Positions 17,074-25,903 of a stretch of DNA of 64,000 nucleotides are shown piece by piece. The stretch is from Oscillospiraceae bacterium. GTDB lineage: Bacteria; Bacillota; Clostridia; Oscillospirales; Ruminococcaceae. The DNA is taken from NCBI GenBank assembly GCA_900768125.1, contig CAAGBS010000038.1, positions 1-64,000 of the forward strand, given 5' to 3'. The notes below the pieces were generated by a model. It was not told where the DNA came from and searched no databases. It saw nothing but the letters and a program-made list of their open reading frames with translations. Made by a program: the position numbers and the translations under genes. Numbering within the stretch: the stretch's first letter is position 1; each line of letters starts with the position of its first letter.

Positions 17074-17862
17074 ATGATAGGTAACATAGCAAGAAACAAT
17101 AATATATTCACCTATTCTCGGGTACAAAGCAGGGCGCGGAATAATGATAACGTATTCAGCGAAGCCCTCGAAACCACCGACAGCGCGGAGGACACTTTAC
17201 TTGCCAGCGCTCCGGACAAGTGGGTAACGGAGCCGGGGATATCATTCAACGCGGTCAAAAAGGCGCTGGAATACAAGAAATCCCTCGGCATTGACGACTC
17301 CGAGCCGACCCACGAGCTTACCGCCGAGCAGAGGGACTGGCTGTATTCCCGGCACGACCTCGGCTCCATGCAGACCTACACAAGCTACTCGTTCGTAAAC
17401 GACGGCGGAAGCACGCAGTACGGCGTGAAAGCGACGGCGGAGTACAGCAATTTCCTCGCGGATCTGGCGTACCTCGGCGTTTTCTCCTACGACGATCTGA
17501 TTCAGACTTCCCCGCTCGACACGCGCCCCGAAGGGAATTCGGTGCTGTCCGGCTACGTCGCTGAAATGCAGGGTTCTAATTACGGCCTGCTGAACACCGC
17601 GCGCATGTCCGTCGAACACCTCGAGAATATGTTCAGCTTCTACAGTGAGCGCGCTATGGACCCGTCCCGCGCCGTCAGCGGCGACTCCGAATTCGCCGAG
17701 CTGATAAAACAGCGCTACCTCCCGTACAGCCAGCGCTTCTTCGAGTTCGTAGACGAACTGCTCGGCAGGGACGTTGAGGACGTCCCGCTGGAGAGCGTTG
17801 TCCCGGATATCCAGGACTGCTCCGGAAAGCTCGCCGAGGATTTCGGCGGGATCGTGGGGTAG
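17074..17862 (+). CDS. Hypothetical protein
   Basis: A 262-residue protein with no recognised domain, no signal peptide and no membrane segment. It is rich in Ser, Asp, Glu and Tyr, with a helical C-terminal half (RYLPYSQRFFEFVDELLG). The first ~25 codons are AT-rich and the rest GC-rich like the chromosome, so the 5' end may be a junction. It starts 12 nt after the exported protein and ends at a clear terminator, so it is probably the last gene of the transcript. Confidence 0.55.
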   Translation: MIGNIARNNNIFTYSRVQSRARNNDNVFSEALETTDSAEDTLLASAPDKWVTEPGISFNAVKKALEYKKSLGIDDSEPTHELTAEQRDWLYSRHDLGSMQTYTSYSFVNDGGSTQYGVKATAEYSNFLADLAYLGVFSYDDLIQTSPLDTRPEGNSVLSGYVAEMQGSNYGLLNTARMSVEHLENMFSFYSERAMDPSRAVSGDSEFAELIKQRYLPYSQRFFEFVDELLGRDVEDVPLESVVPDIQDCSGKLAEDFGGIVG

Positions 17863-17882
17863 GGTTTCCTAGTGGAATACAT

Positions 17883-17922
17883 AAAGGAATGCGATGATAA
17901 ATTGCATTCCTTTTCTTTTTCA
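17883..17922 (+). terminator. Intrinsic terminator
   Basis: AAAGGAATGC (17883-17892) and GCATTCCTTT (17904-17913) form a 10-bp stem followed by TTCTTTTT. It ends the transcript containing 17074-17862. The stem sequence resembles the terminator at 8545-8570. Confidence 0.85.
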
Positions 17923-18132
17923 GGTCTTAAAAACAAATAGTTCGTGCACAAATTATTTCTTATTATTTATCACCACAAGGCAAGGAAAATGCATATAACA
18001 TCCCATCCAAGCAGCAGTTATCAACAGGAACTCATAGAAGAACTGAAACTTAAATCCCCGCAGAGAATTCTGCGAGGATGGTTGTATAGGATACTATTTA
18101 TTAATTTACTAATTTACAAACGGGAAAGACTT
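17923..18132. other. Intergenic, no gene seen
   Basis: AT-rich sequence before the IS element. It contains a small hairpin (CGCAGA...TCTGCG near 18059-18074) and no frame with a ribosome site. I see nothing else in it. Confidence 0.4.
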
Positions 18133-18136
18133 CTAT

Positions 18137-19304
18137 GGCAACACCGCACAATTAACGCCCCATTGCCATAAAAAGAGTGACATATTGTGAAATTCGTGTG
18201 AGTTACCCATCAGGCTCGCCAAGGCGCACTGAATCAAGCTGCCAGATGAGGTCTGTCAGCCAGAATCAGATTCGCCAGGGCGAACATTATATTCAATTTA
18301 GCGGTCTGTTTTCGCAGACCTTTGTACCTGGTTTTTCGGTACCTGAGCAGTCCTTTGACTACCCCAAAAACATGTTCAACCTTTGATCTGACTGATGATT
18401 TCTCCCTTTCCCGACGTTTGATTTGTGCCTTTGATCTAACGGAATTGTCCTTGCTCTGAGATGGACGGCGGTTCAATTTATACTTTATCATTTTTCCGGA
18501 ACGATTCTTTACGATCGCTTCCTCACGCTTTTCTGCGCCAAGATAACCGCTGTCGCCATAAACGACTTCTTCCTCTCCGGTAAGGAGTTCAGACATCATC
18601 GTTACATCGTGAATATTCGCAGGAGTGGCTTTAACGGTATGCGTAAGCCCACTGTCCTTATCAACTCCGATATGCGCTTTATAGCCGAAATACCACGTGT
18701 TCCCTTTGCGTGTCTGATGTGCGTCAGAGTCACGTTTGCGTTCCTTGTTTTTCGTGGAAGTCGGAGCTGCTATTATAGTTGAATCTACTATCGTTCCCTT
18801 TTTCAGGATCAGCCCTCTTGCTGTAAGCTGTTCGACTACCTGTGCAAAGAGCTTTTCCTGCAGCTCGTTTTTTACCAACAGATTTCTGAATCTTCCCAGC
18901 GTATCTCCGTCCGGTATCTGATTGCTTGATTCCACGCCACAGAAATCAGAAAACGCTCTGCTGTCCGTTACTTCTGCAACTGTTGCTTCGTCAGCCAAAT
19001 TATATAGATTCTGTATCAGGTAGAGCCTCAGCATTAATTCCAGTTCGTATGGCTTATTCCCGCGCTCTCCTTTATAATAGCACGGCTTTATCATTGCTAC
19101 CCATTCGTTCCACGGAACTATTCGCTCTATCTGCTCCAGAAATTCTTTTTTCTTTGTTCGTACCTGTGACAGTTCGTCCTCCAGGTTCGATAAACTTATC
19201 TGCTTATTCATACTTTTATTATACCATTTTTTATTTTACTATGCAACTAGTTTGTTTACTAATCGTGCTTAATTTCTAATTTGTGGACTTTGTGCGGTGT
19301 TGCC
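18137..19304 (-). mobile_element. IS5-family insertion sequence, 1168 bp
   Basis: Terminal inverted repeats GGCAACACCGCACAA (18137-18151) and TTGTGCGGTGTTGCC (19290-19304) are perfect over 15 bp. A 4-bp target duplication CTAT lies at 18133-18136 and 19305-19308, the size expected for IS5 elements. It carries one intact transposase gene. The two ends and the duplication are undamaged, so the insertion looks recent. Confidence 0.93.
18234..19211 (-). CDS. IS5-type transposase
   Basis: A 325-residue DDE transposase. It has the N-terminal DUF772-like region (SLSNLEDELSQVR...FSDFCGVESSNQIPDGDTLGRFR), the catalytic Asp in GTIVDSTIIAAP, the second Asp in VYGDSGYLG and the catalytic Glu region in KVEHVFGVVKG. 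The YREK-type Tyr/Arg...Glu spacing is conserved. It cuts and pastes the surrounding IS. Full length, with no frameshift. Confidence 0.95.
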   Translation of the reverse strand: MNKQISLSNLEDELSQVRTKKKEFLEQIERIVPWNEWVAMIKPCYYKGERGNKPYELELMLRLYLIQNLYNLADEATVAEVTDSRAFSDFCGVESSNQIPDGDTLGRFRNLLVKNELQEKLFAQVVEQLTARGLILKKGTIVDSTIIAAPTSTKNKERKRDSDAHQTRKGNTWYFGYKAHIGVDKDSGLTHTVKATPANIHDVTMMSELLTGEEEVVYGDSGYLGAEKREEAIVKNRSGKMIKYKLNRRPSQSKDNSVRSKAQIKRREREKSSVRSKVEHVFGVVKGLLRYRKTRYKGLRKQTAKLNIMFALANLILADRPHLAA

Positions 19305-19343
19305 CTATGTATTTGAAAATCGACATGATAAATTGTTGAACAT

Positions 19344-20549
19344 TTATTCATTTTCCCATCCAATTAATTGATTTTTCTTTTTTAAATGAAAAATTGAATG
19401 TACATAGTCGGTCTTGGCATTTTTAGTTTTGTTTAGAACATTCTCCATAATATCTATTCCCCTTGCTTTTTCCATGATATCCACAAATCCAATTCTATAC
19501 ACTTCATCAGAAATATTTTTGAATAATTTAATTTCTAACTTGTCCATGCAGTATGATGATACAAAACTAATTCTGACAGCATATTCGTCTGTAATATTTG
19601 TCCCTAAATTGTAATAAGGATTTTTCTTATTTACGAATGCATCGTCATTTCTTATATCCGTATATACCTGAATCATACCATTCCAAAAATTCTCTGATGA
19701 AGATAGCCAAGAGGAACATACCCAAAAATAAAAAATTGATGAAAGACTCATATCTATTTGTTCTGAATTCATTTTGCATTCTTCTTTAAAATACTCGAAC
19801 AAAACATGAATTGCCATAATGTCACAACACACTTCTTCTAATAATCTTTTATCAGATTCAGATAATATTTGTGAATAAATTTTTAACATTTCATTAGCTT
19901 GTTCTTCGTCTACATCATTTGGCACTAGATTATATTTTTTAGACGCTTCAATAAGTTGCTTACCGCATTCACAATATGTAATAACACTTTTTTGAATTAC
20001 TTGAGACAATTTGTTATTTTTTCTAAAGGCTATATGAGATATTTCATGGCAAAAGCCAAATATACGAGAAATATTAAATTCTTGCTGATGTCCGATTTTA
20101 TCCAACATATCATTTATATCTTCGTACTCATTATAATGTGGAAATTTCATATCCATTTTTGAATATTCTTCCGCAATATAACGAGAAAAAGCTGGATATT
20201 TCTCATTTCTATTAGCCAAAAAAACCAACAACATTGACTTATAATAATTCACAAAAAAGGATTGTGGTATTTTACTTCCTATATTAGCGTAACAGAAATA
20301 CATAAATAAAAATCTGCCATAAATATCCCAAAAGTGATTATCCCATGCTACAAATTTATAATCAGGAAGCTGAATAAACCTTGGATATACTCTAGTTGTA
20401 TAACAATCCAAAATCAAAATTGGTTCTTTATTTTCCGGTAAAATATAGCTTCCCAATTTATTAAACTGTTTATAAATCTTGGGGCTTTCTACCAGCCTGG
20501 GTTTCTTAATACAATTGCAAGTTTTAGATAGGTATTCCTTTGGAGTCAT
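19344..20549 (-). CDS. Putative zinc metallopeptidase
   Basis: A 401-residue AT-rich protein. It has a gluzincin-type motif HEISH (residues about 168-172) within FCHEISHIAF, and a downstream EEVCCDIMA near residue 238 that could supply the third ligand. The rest is helical and unassigned. The ATG is 2 nt after the stop of the small membrane gene, so the two are translationally coupled. The pairing suggests that the small protein is a sensor or regulator and this one an effector protease; that is inference. Its 3' end lies next to the IS5 insertion. Confidence 0.65.
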   Translation of the reverse strand: MTPKEYLSKTCNCIKKPRLVESPKIYKQFNKLGSYILPENKEPILILDCYTTRVYPRFIQLPDYKFVAWDNHFWDIYGRFLFMYFCYANIGSKIPQSFFVNYYKSMLLVFLANRNEKYPAFSRYIAEEYSKMDMKFPHYNEYEDINDMLDKIGHQQEFNISRIFGFCHEISHIAFRKNNKLSQVIQKSVITYCECGKQLIEASKKYNLVPNDVDEEQANEMLKIYSQILSESDKRLLEEVCCDIMAIHVLFEYFKEECKMNSEQIDMSLSSIFYFWVCSSWLSSSENFWNGMIQVYTDIRNDDAFVNKKNPYYNLGTNITDEYAVRISFVSSYCMDKLEIKLFKNISDEVYRIGFVDIMEKARGIDIMENVLNKTKNAKTDYVHSIFHLKKKNQLIGWENE

Positions 20550-20551
20550 GT

Positions 20552-20857
20552 CTATTTTTTCCCCTTTGTTTTCTTCTCGTTAAGAGAGCAAATTTTGTTT
20601 AAAAATTTTTCGACCTGTTTTTCAGTTCCTTTAATCTTTATTCCGTCCCATTCAACTTCAACTTTTGAAGAAATTGATTGTGCTTTAATAATGATTAATG
20701 CAAGGGCAGAAATGGAAGTTTCAATTAATGGAACAATAACTTGAACCAATGTATCTGCTCCCAGTGAATCTACTTCTAACAGTTCACTATTTTCAAAGGT
20801 ATCTGTAATCTCTGCAATCAGGTTTTCATACTGTTTGGGAATGTTAAAAACAAGCAT
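20552..20857 (-). CDS. Small membrane protein, EACC1-like
   Basis: A 101-residue protein. ATG at 20857 (MLVFNIPKQYENL) follows AGGAGA; an upstream ATG at 20893 lacks a ribosome site. The order is a soluble N-terminal strand region, a hydrophobic segment VIVPLIETSISALALIII (residues 40-57), then VEVEWDGIKIKGTEKQVEKFL. This is the shape of 'effector-associated constant component 1' proteins, small partners that accompany varied effectors in predicted conflict systems. The likeness is by eye only. It is coupled to the metallopeptidase gene. Confidence 0.5.
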   Translation of the reverse strand: MLVFNIPKQYENLIAEITDTFENSELLEVDSLGADTLVQVIVPLIETSISALALIIIKAQSISSKVEVEWDGIKIKGTEKQVEKFLNKICSLNEKKTKGKK

Positions 20858-20893
20858 TGTTTTATCTCCTAATATTAATTTTTTTCCTGCCAC

Positions 20894-21858
20894 CCCTTGT
20901 GAACCACACTTGAATTGGCAAGGTTTGTTTAATGTTCAGTCCCTATAGTGGGTATCAAGATCTATTCATAGCATTATATGCCCACAACTGTGTGCGAGTT
21001 AATAATATATCTTAGTTATTATGCTGACTACTAAAATACTTCAACTCTCATAGAAACAAAACATATTTGTTATGAATATAATCTTTTTGTTCGATAAATA
21101 GGTGATAAAAAGGTGATAAAAAGTCGAAAGAAACACTTTTGATGTCAATTTTATTAACTTCAACAATTTTATACATTCCTGATTAGCAATATTCACAATA
21201 TTTTGAAAACCTATTAAAACCTTTAAAATTATCTTCTGATACAACAGCCATACTGTTAAAATTAATTTATCTTCACCTCACTCCAAAACACGCAGCAATA
21301 AACCGGGCTCAAAGTTTAAACTATACCGCAACCAGTAGTTGGTCTGACGTAAACTTCCTTTGTCGAGAATCCCCCTTAAATAAACCGTCACGCACGCTTC
21401 TATTGCAAAGTCCGGTTCAGCAGGTTGAGCAGTACGCCCCAACAGATAGAATAGGAACAAAAGCGTTGTCGCAGCCATGCAGCCACTCAGTATTGTAGCA
21501 GCTTCAACTTTTGAGGCAGCTAACACCGAAATCGAACTCAGGAACTGGCTGAATTTCTGAAAAGACTTCCGTGTGAAACTGCCTGCAATATTTATGTGCA
21601 CGTAATACACTCGGCAGACAAGACTGTGGCAAATGTGATGAAGGATATACTCTGACATGGGACTCGTAGGCAATACGGTTGAATGAGCTTGCATAGTAGA
21701 GATTTTCACACGAGGGAAAGTAATTTTCGGTTTATCCCCAGAAACGATAAGATGTCAAATTTCATTTGTACTACTTTACATTTACGTCAACATGTGCTAT
21801 AATGATATAGAATGAAATATTCATTTAAATTACACATTTAAGAAAGGTAAGGTAAAAA
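20894..21858. other. 965-bp AT-rich gap with a decayed coding remnant
   Basis: No intact gene with a ribosome site is seen. On the plus strand, 21539-21655 reads QELAEFLKRLPCETACNIYV and continues for 18 codons to a stop. It looks like the end of a lost gene, with the upstream frame broken. GC content rises locally at 21290-21700, unlike the flanks, which suggests a separate inserted fragment. The last 60 bp contain the likely promoter of the DUF3800 gene. Confidence 0.4.
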
Positions 21859-23034
21859 ATGTATAACTTTTATTATGATGAATCTGAGCACAGCCGAAAG
21901 GTAAATTATTCCACAATCTCAAGTGAGAACTTTTATGATTCTTTTGTGACTGCTATAGTTGGCTGGAAATCTGATAAGGAATCTGAGATTTCGGAAAAGT
22001 ATACTGCCTTTGAAGAGACATATTCCTTTAGAAAAAAGAATGGTGAACTTAAAAGTGATACCATAAAACCTAACCAATTTAAAAGCGGATTTGCTTCTTT
22101 TAATAAGCAAAACATAGAATTACTTTTAGATTATCTGGATATTATAAGTAATATTGACTTCGTTTATCTATCTTGCACCAGTAAAATGGAATTTATTATC
22201 TTTCAATTGCTGAGAAAACATGATTTCAGCATTATACTAAATTGGAACTCCATAAAGTATTCTATTATAAAAGCATTAATAACATATCGCCCTCAAGAAG
22301 TCATTAAAAATATTTATAATTCTCCTGACAAATTCATCGAAAGTCTTGTCAACTTTTTTACAGAGAGAATTGAACTGAATAAGAAAAATCCAAAATTAAA
22401 GTGGAAAGAGAATGAGGCTTTTGAAATAATTGTGCAGGTTTTACGTGACGCTGAACCTATTGACTCAGTTGATTGGGATTATCATATGGCATTTGAAGGA
22501 TTGAGTGAAGTCATTAATAAATCAGGAATAAATCAATATATACTGACACTTGACAAAGAGGGCGAGAAAGATGAAGTAAGCCGCACGCTTGCTTCTGCAA
22601 AAGAAATGGGACTCGAAAACATCTTGGAAGATGATTCCAAAAATCATTTTGGAATCAGAATGGCTGATATGTTGGCGGGTATTGTCGCAAAATTTATGAA
22701 ATCACTATCTCATTCACTTCATAATGACGTACATAATGAGGCTGTTTCTAAAACACTGTTGGATAAAGAATGGTTTCAGTTAAGTGAAAAGCAGTTGTCG
22801 TTATATAAAAAGTTATATCATGTTCTGCATGATATAAATGCTGATGGATATTTTAATTACACTGGTGTTTACTGCGACGACTTTATAGCTTTTCGGAGCC
22901 TATTAGAGTATATGAACCACTTCAATAATGTTGAAGAAATAAGCCAAGATATTGACATGATCCCTGAATATTGCAATGGATATATGATTAGTATTCTGAG
23001 CGATTATTTTAAACAAAGGTCAATGGATAACTAA
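21859..23034 (+). CDS. DUF3800-like protein
   Basis: A 391-residue AT-rich protein. It begins YNFYYDESEHS, the Tyr-x-Asp-Glu-Ser signature of DUF3800 (RNase H-like fold), and has the matching late motif HFGIRMADMLAGIVA near residues 263-277, whose Asp would complete an acidic site. An insert of about 150 residues separates the two. DUF3800 proteins are predicted nucleases common on mobile elements and in defence islands. It starts after AAGAAAGGTAAGG and ends at a very strong terminator, so it is a single-gene unit. Confidence 0.72.
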   Translation: MYNFYYDESEHSRKVNYSTISSENFYDSFVTAIVGWKSDKESEISEKYTAFEETYSFRKKNGELKSDTIKPNQFKSGFASFNKQNIELLLDYLDIISNIDFVYLSCTSKMEFIIFQLLRKHDFSIILNWNSIKYSIIKALITYRPQEVIKNIYNSPDKFIESLVNFFTERIELNKKNPKLKWKENEAFEIIVQVLRDAEPIDSVDWDYHMAFEGLSEVINKSGINQYILTLDKEGEKDEVSRTLASAKEMGLENILEDDSKNHFGIRMADMLAGIVAKFMKSLSHSLHNDVHNEAVSKTLLDKEWFQLSEKQLSLYKKLYHVLHDINADGYFNYTGVYCDDFIAFRSLLEYMNHFNNVEEISQDIDMIPEYCNGYMISILSDYFKQRSMDN

Positions 23035-23046
23035 CGATTAAATAAC

Positions 23047-23096
23047 ACGAAGGCGGTGCAGAATCATTTTCTGCACCGCCTTCGTCTGGTTTTAGT
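23047..23096 (+). terminator. Strong intrinsic terminator
   Basis: A 17-bp perfect stem (23047-23063 with 23069-23085, beginning ACGAAGGCGG) around a 5-nt loop, followed by CTGGTTTTAGTTTT. It ends the DUF3800 transcript. Confidence 0.9.
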
Positions 23097-23125
23097 TTTC
23101 AAGCGTCCGCACCGCTGCTCAATAA

Positions 23126-23817
23126 GGATAGGCAATCGACACATATTTCCCTGAACTGAATCCGCTCTTATACAGCAACAGCAGCGACAATAATCTTGAC
23201 ATTCTGCCGTTTCCGTCGCGGAACGGGTGAATGCAGAGGAAGTCCAAAATCACGCATGGGATAAGCAGCAGCGGATTGATTTCCGCCTCCAAATACGCGG
23301 CATGGTACGCAAGAATAAGCTGTTCCATCGCCGTGGAAGTTTCGCCTGCGGGGACCGGCGTGAAACGCACGCTGCGAACACCCTCACGGTCGGTTTCCAT
23401 GATGGAATTGTCCTCCGTTTTGTACTTCCCCGCGAGGTCGTCGCCGCTCGGCTGGAGGAGCATTCGATGCAGCTCCAGTATGCTTTTTTCGCTGAACGGA
23501 ATGTCGGAATAACTGCCGTGGATAAGGTCAAGCGCATCACGATAGCCTGCGATTTACAGCTCGTTATGACCCAGCGGCGCGGTGGATTTGTTCACGATGT
23601 CGCGGATACGCTTGTCCGTCATGATTATCCACTTGATGGCGTTGGAGCTTTTCACCGACTGTATCTTCGCGACGGATTCCATCGCCGAGAATACCTCCGC
23701 GAAGTCGGTTCGGCGCAGCTCCGCTTTCGCTTTCATCTCGTAGATCGAGGTCGCGGAGTTCATTATGTCGGCGGGGACACTGATTTTTTTCAGGAATGTG
23801 TAGTCGAACTTTCGCAT
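23126..23817 (-). pseudogene. Decayed second copy of the Fic gene
   Basis: The sequence is very close to the Fic gene at 13394-14452 over its first 230 codons. A stop codon (TAA at 23554-23556) interrupts it after HNEL, and the frame reopens downstream with IAGYRD. The last ~120 codons, including the winged helix, are missing: the frame ends shortly after SSGKYVSI. The catalytic HPFRDGNGR is still encoded. In the inhibitory motif, SSNAIEG has become SSNAIKW, so the regulatory Glu is lost. It lies next to a Phd-type antitoxin gene on the same strand. Confidence 0.88.
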
Positions 23818-23902
23818 AGGGTTCTCCTTATGTCGCGGTTTATCTGCATATATTATAGCTTATTATATGCAGATTGTCAACACGCAATATTGAGAATATT
23901 AC

Positions 23903-24160
23903 TCAATCCGGAATATTACTTGCGAACTCCCTCTCGATTTCCGTGAAGTCTATCCAGCCCTTTTCCCGTGCGGAACGCTCGCCCTTTTCAAGCTCGCTCA
24001 TCAGCCGCAGGGTCGCGTTGATTTTCTCGTACTCCTCTATGTCAAGGATAACGTAGCGCGGTTTGCCATTCTGGGTAAAAAATACGGGCTCGCCGTTTTT
24101 GACGTCTTGGAGTACCTCGTCATAATTGTGCAAATCGGAAATAGGTCTTTTAGTCGGCAT
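23903..24160 (-). CDS. Phd/YefM-type antitoxin
   Basis: An 85-residue protein: MPTKRPISDLHNYDEVLQ, then GEPVFFTQNGKPRYVILDIEEYE, the hallmark of the Phd/YefM DNA-binding antitoxin fold, and a C-terminal toxin-binding helix (KGWIDFTEIEREFA). It starts after AAAGGAG. No intact toxin of the Doc, RelE or PIN type follows; the next gene downstream on the same strand is the broken Fic copy. The gene appears to have been inserted into the duplicated Fic/sigma segment. Confidence 0.82.
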   Translation of the reverse strand: MPTKRPISDLHNYDEVLQDVKNGEPVFFTQNGKPRYVILDIEEYEKINATLRLMSELEKGERSAREKGWIDFTEIEREFASNIPD

Positions 24161-24463
24161 ATTAACTCCTTTCCTGCCGCGTATGTCGCAGGATATTAAA
24201 AAAGCGCGAATTCGGCAGAACTCATTCGGTAGTATTGACAGCAGCTACACTTACTCCGAGTATATCATTTTATCGGCGGAATGTCAAGAATTTTCCGGAG
24301 TGCCGCTATCGGCAATTTTGGCGGAATATTTCTTAACAATTGCCTTATTTTTTTGCCGATAACCGTTTAATAAATCCACAAAAATCGTGAAATACAGCCG
24401 CCACAGCTACTTCATCTTTCCATGAGATAAGGTGAAACTTTGAGATTTCGGAATATTGATTTA

Positions 24464-24535
24464 GCGGAGGTCAACCTTGATATCAACAGCACTGGCGGTT
24501 TTGAAAACCGATTAAGAACGAAGCATAATCGAAAA
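24464..24535 (+). pseudogene. Remnant of the ECF sigma gene 5' end
   Basis: GCGGAGGTCAACC followed by TTGATATCAACAGC matches the ribosome site and first codons of the sigma gene at 14647 (ATGATATCAGCCGC). About 55 coding bases remain, with an in-frame TAA after KTD, and similarity then stops. It shows that the Fic-sigma border was duplicated as one block. Confidence 0.8.
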
Positions 24536-24540
24536 AGCGA

Positions 24541-24580
24541 AATGCACCAAGGCATATACTTGGTGCATTGTTCTGTTGCC
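24541..24580 (-). terminator. Intrinsic terminator of the HEPN-like gene
   Basis: AATGCACCAAG (24541-24551) and CTTGGTGCATT (24559-24569) form an 11-bp stem. On the minus strand the stem is followed by TCGCTTTTTCG, a modest T-rich tail. It lies 46 nt past the stop codon at 24615. Confidence 0.65.
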
Positions 24581-24614
24581 TGCTTTTTAACAGCCGTTTG
24601 ATGAAAGCAAATGA

Positions 24615-25808
24615 TTATTCTTCGGCATCTTTTTTGTCAATTGTGTCTTGGAATTGAGCATTCGATTCACCATCGTCGGCTTTGGTGGTTGAGTTATTAT
24701 CTCCTGATATAGGAGTAATTGAAGACGCAGCACGGGCTATAATATTTAATGAAGGAGCAATATTCTCTTGAATCCTCTTTTCCATTTCTCTTAGTTCAGC
24801 CAAAACCGGGGATTCTGCAAGTTTCTTTAGTTCCATGAAAGCAGGTGCATTAATAAATTGTTCTTTCAATTCTCTTTGATATTCACCCAATCTAATCGCC
24901 TCCGGAGAATAAGCAAGCTTTTGCAAAGCCATATCTTCAGGCGCAGTAGAGGCTTTTAATAATTCATTAAATTGCTCCATTGACTTTGTCAATACTGGTG
25001 GTATTGTATCATCTATCTGAGATCTATAATATCGAATAGCCTCTTGCATTGCATGCCAACGATTAGTTTCAATGGATTCATTTATCAGTTTATTATAATC
25101 AACATTAGAATTGGTTTGTTTGGACTCTTTTATGCCAATCGTCTTACCAATCTCCAAATCAAGCTCGTTGTTGATTTTTTGAATTAACTTGCTAGCTTCA
25201 TCATACTGCTCATAACTAATATTATGAGCATGCATAACATCATTGCGATGTTTTCTGACGGTATCATACTCTCCTTCAAGGTCCGGTACCGCGCCATTAG
25301 AAAACAATTTTTCCCACAATGGCTCATCAGTCAATTCGCTAGCAAAATTGATTAGATTTTCTAACGAGAACTTCTTAGAATTGACATATGTCTTTATCTT
25401 AGAAACAAAGCCAGAATCAATAAAAAGGAAATTAAATAAACTACCAAACTCCATTATCTCCAGATTGTCTATAGCCTTAACATCATCTTTGTTCTTATAT
25501 AATGCGCTTTTTAAATATAGCAGCTTACGCAATTTGCGTTCAAATTCATTAAAAAGCGGATACAGTCTTTTATTAAAATACGCTGAACTTTCATTTGTCA
25601 GCACCGTTGGTTTGTACTTATCCATAATTGTTTCATTTACCGAAGATAAGGACTTGGCGTCTTCCACACTATTGCCCGCGCTTATGTATTTTACGATTTT
25701 GCAGTCAGAATTCTTTATCGGTTCGATTTCAGGCACAAATCCATATAAGCTCAGTTCTTTCTCATCGTTAATCTTTATATCGTCTGTAAATAAATATTCC
25801 TGTATCAT
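24615..25808 (-). CDS. HEPN-like protein with a long helical tail
   Basis: A 397-residue AT-rich protein. The middle region is helical (FNEFERKLRKLLYLKSALY) and carries RKHRNDVMHAH near residue 188; the RNDVMH part fits the Rx4H catalytic motif of HEPN RNases. The C-terminal 150 residues are predicted long helices with ALQKLAYSPEAIRLGEYQRE and a Ser/Thr/Asp-rich end. HEPN proteins cut RNA in abortive infection and toxin systems. There is no clear partner gene. It is transcribed alone on the minus strand between its own terminator and an AT-rich promoter region. Confidence 0.55.
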   Translation of the reverse strand: MIQEYLFTDDIKINDEKELSLYGFVPEIEPIKNSDCKIVKYISAGNSVEDAKSLSSVNETIMDKYKPTVLTNESSAYFNKRLYPLFNEFERKLRKLLYLKSALYKNKDDVKAIDNLEIMEFGSLFNFLFIDSGFVSKIKTYVNSKKFSLENLINFASELTDEPLWEKLFSNGAVPDLEGEYDTVRKHRNDVMHAHNISYEQYDEASKLIQKINNELDLEIGKTIGIKESKQTNSNVDYNKLINESIETNRWHAMQEAIRYYRSQIDDTIPPVLTKSMEQFNELLKASTAPEDMALQKLAYSPEAIRLGEYQRELKEQFINAPAFMELKKLAESPVLAELREMEKRIQENIAPSLNIIARAASSITPISGDNNSTTKADDGESNAQFQDTIDKKDAEE

Positions 25809-25903
25809 AAAATCACCTCAATTATTGACATTTGCTATAGTGTTTATAATTATATACCTATTTTCTGAAATAATCAAGTACTTTTCGGAGTAATTTTTCC
25901 ATT

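Noticed and set aside
17944..18171. 75-codon plus-strand frame running into the IS element
   Set aside because: It crosses the IS inverted repeat and target duplication, so it cannot be an old gene, and it has no ribosome site.
21278..21709. 143-codon minus-strand frame
   Set aside because: No ribosome site, odd composition, no recognisable fold. The opposite strand has a more protein-like but broken stretch.
23126..24160. Phd-Doc toxin-antitoxin pair
   Set aside because: The Fic copy next to Phd is a truncated, stop-containing duplicate of a long class II Fic gene, not a short Doc. The neighbourhood arose by insertion.
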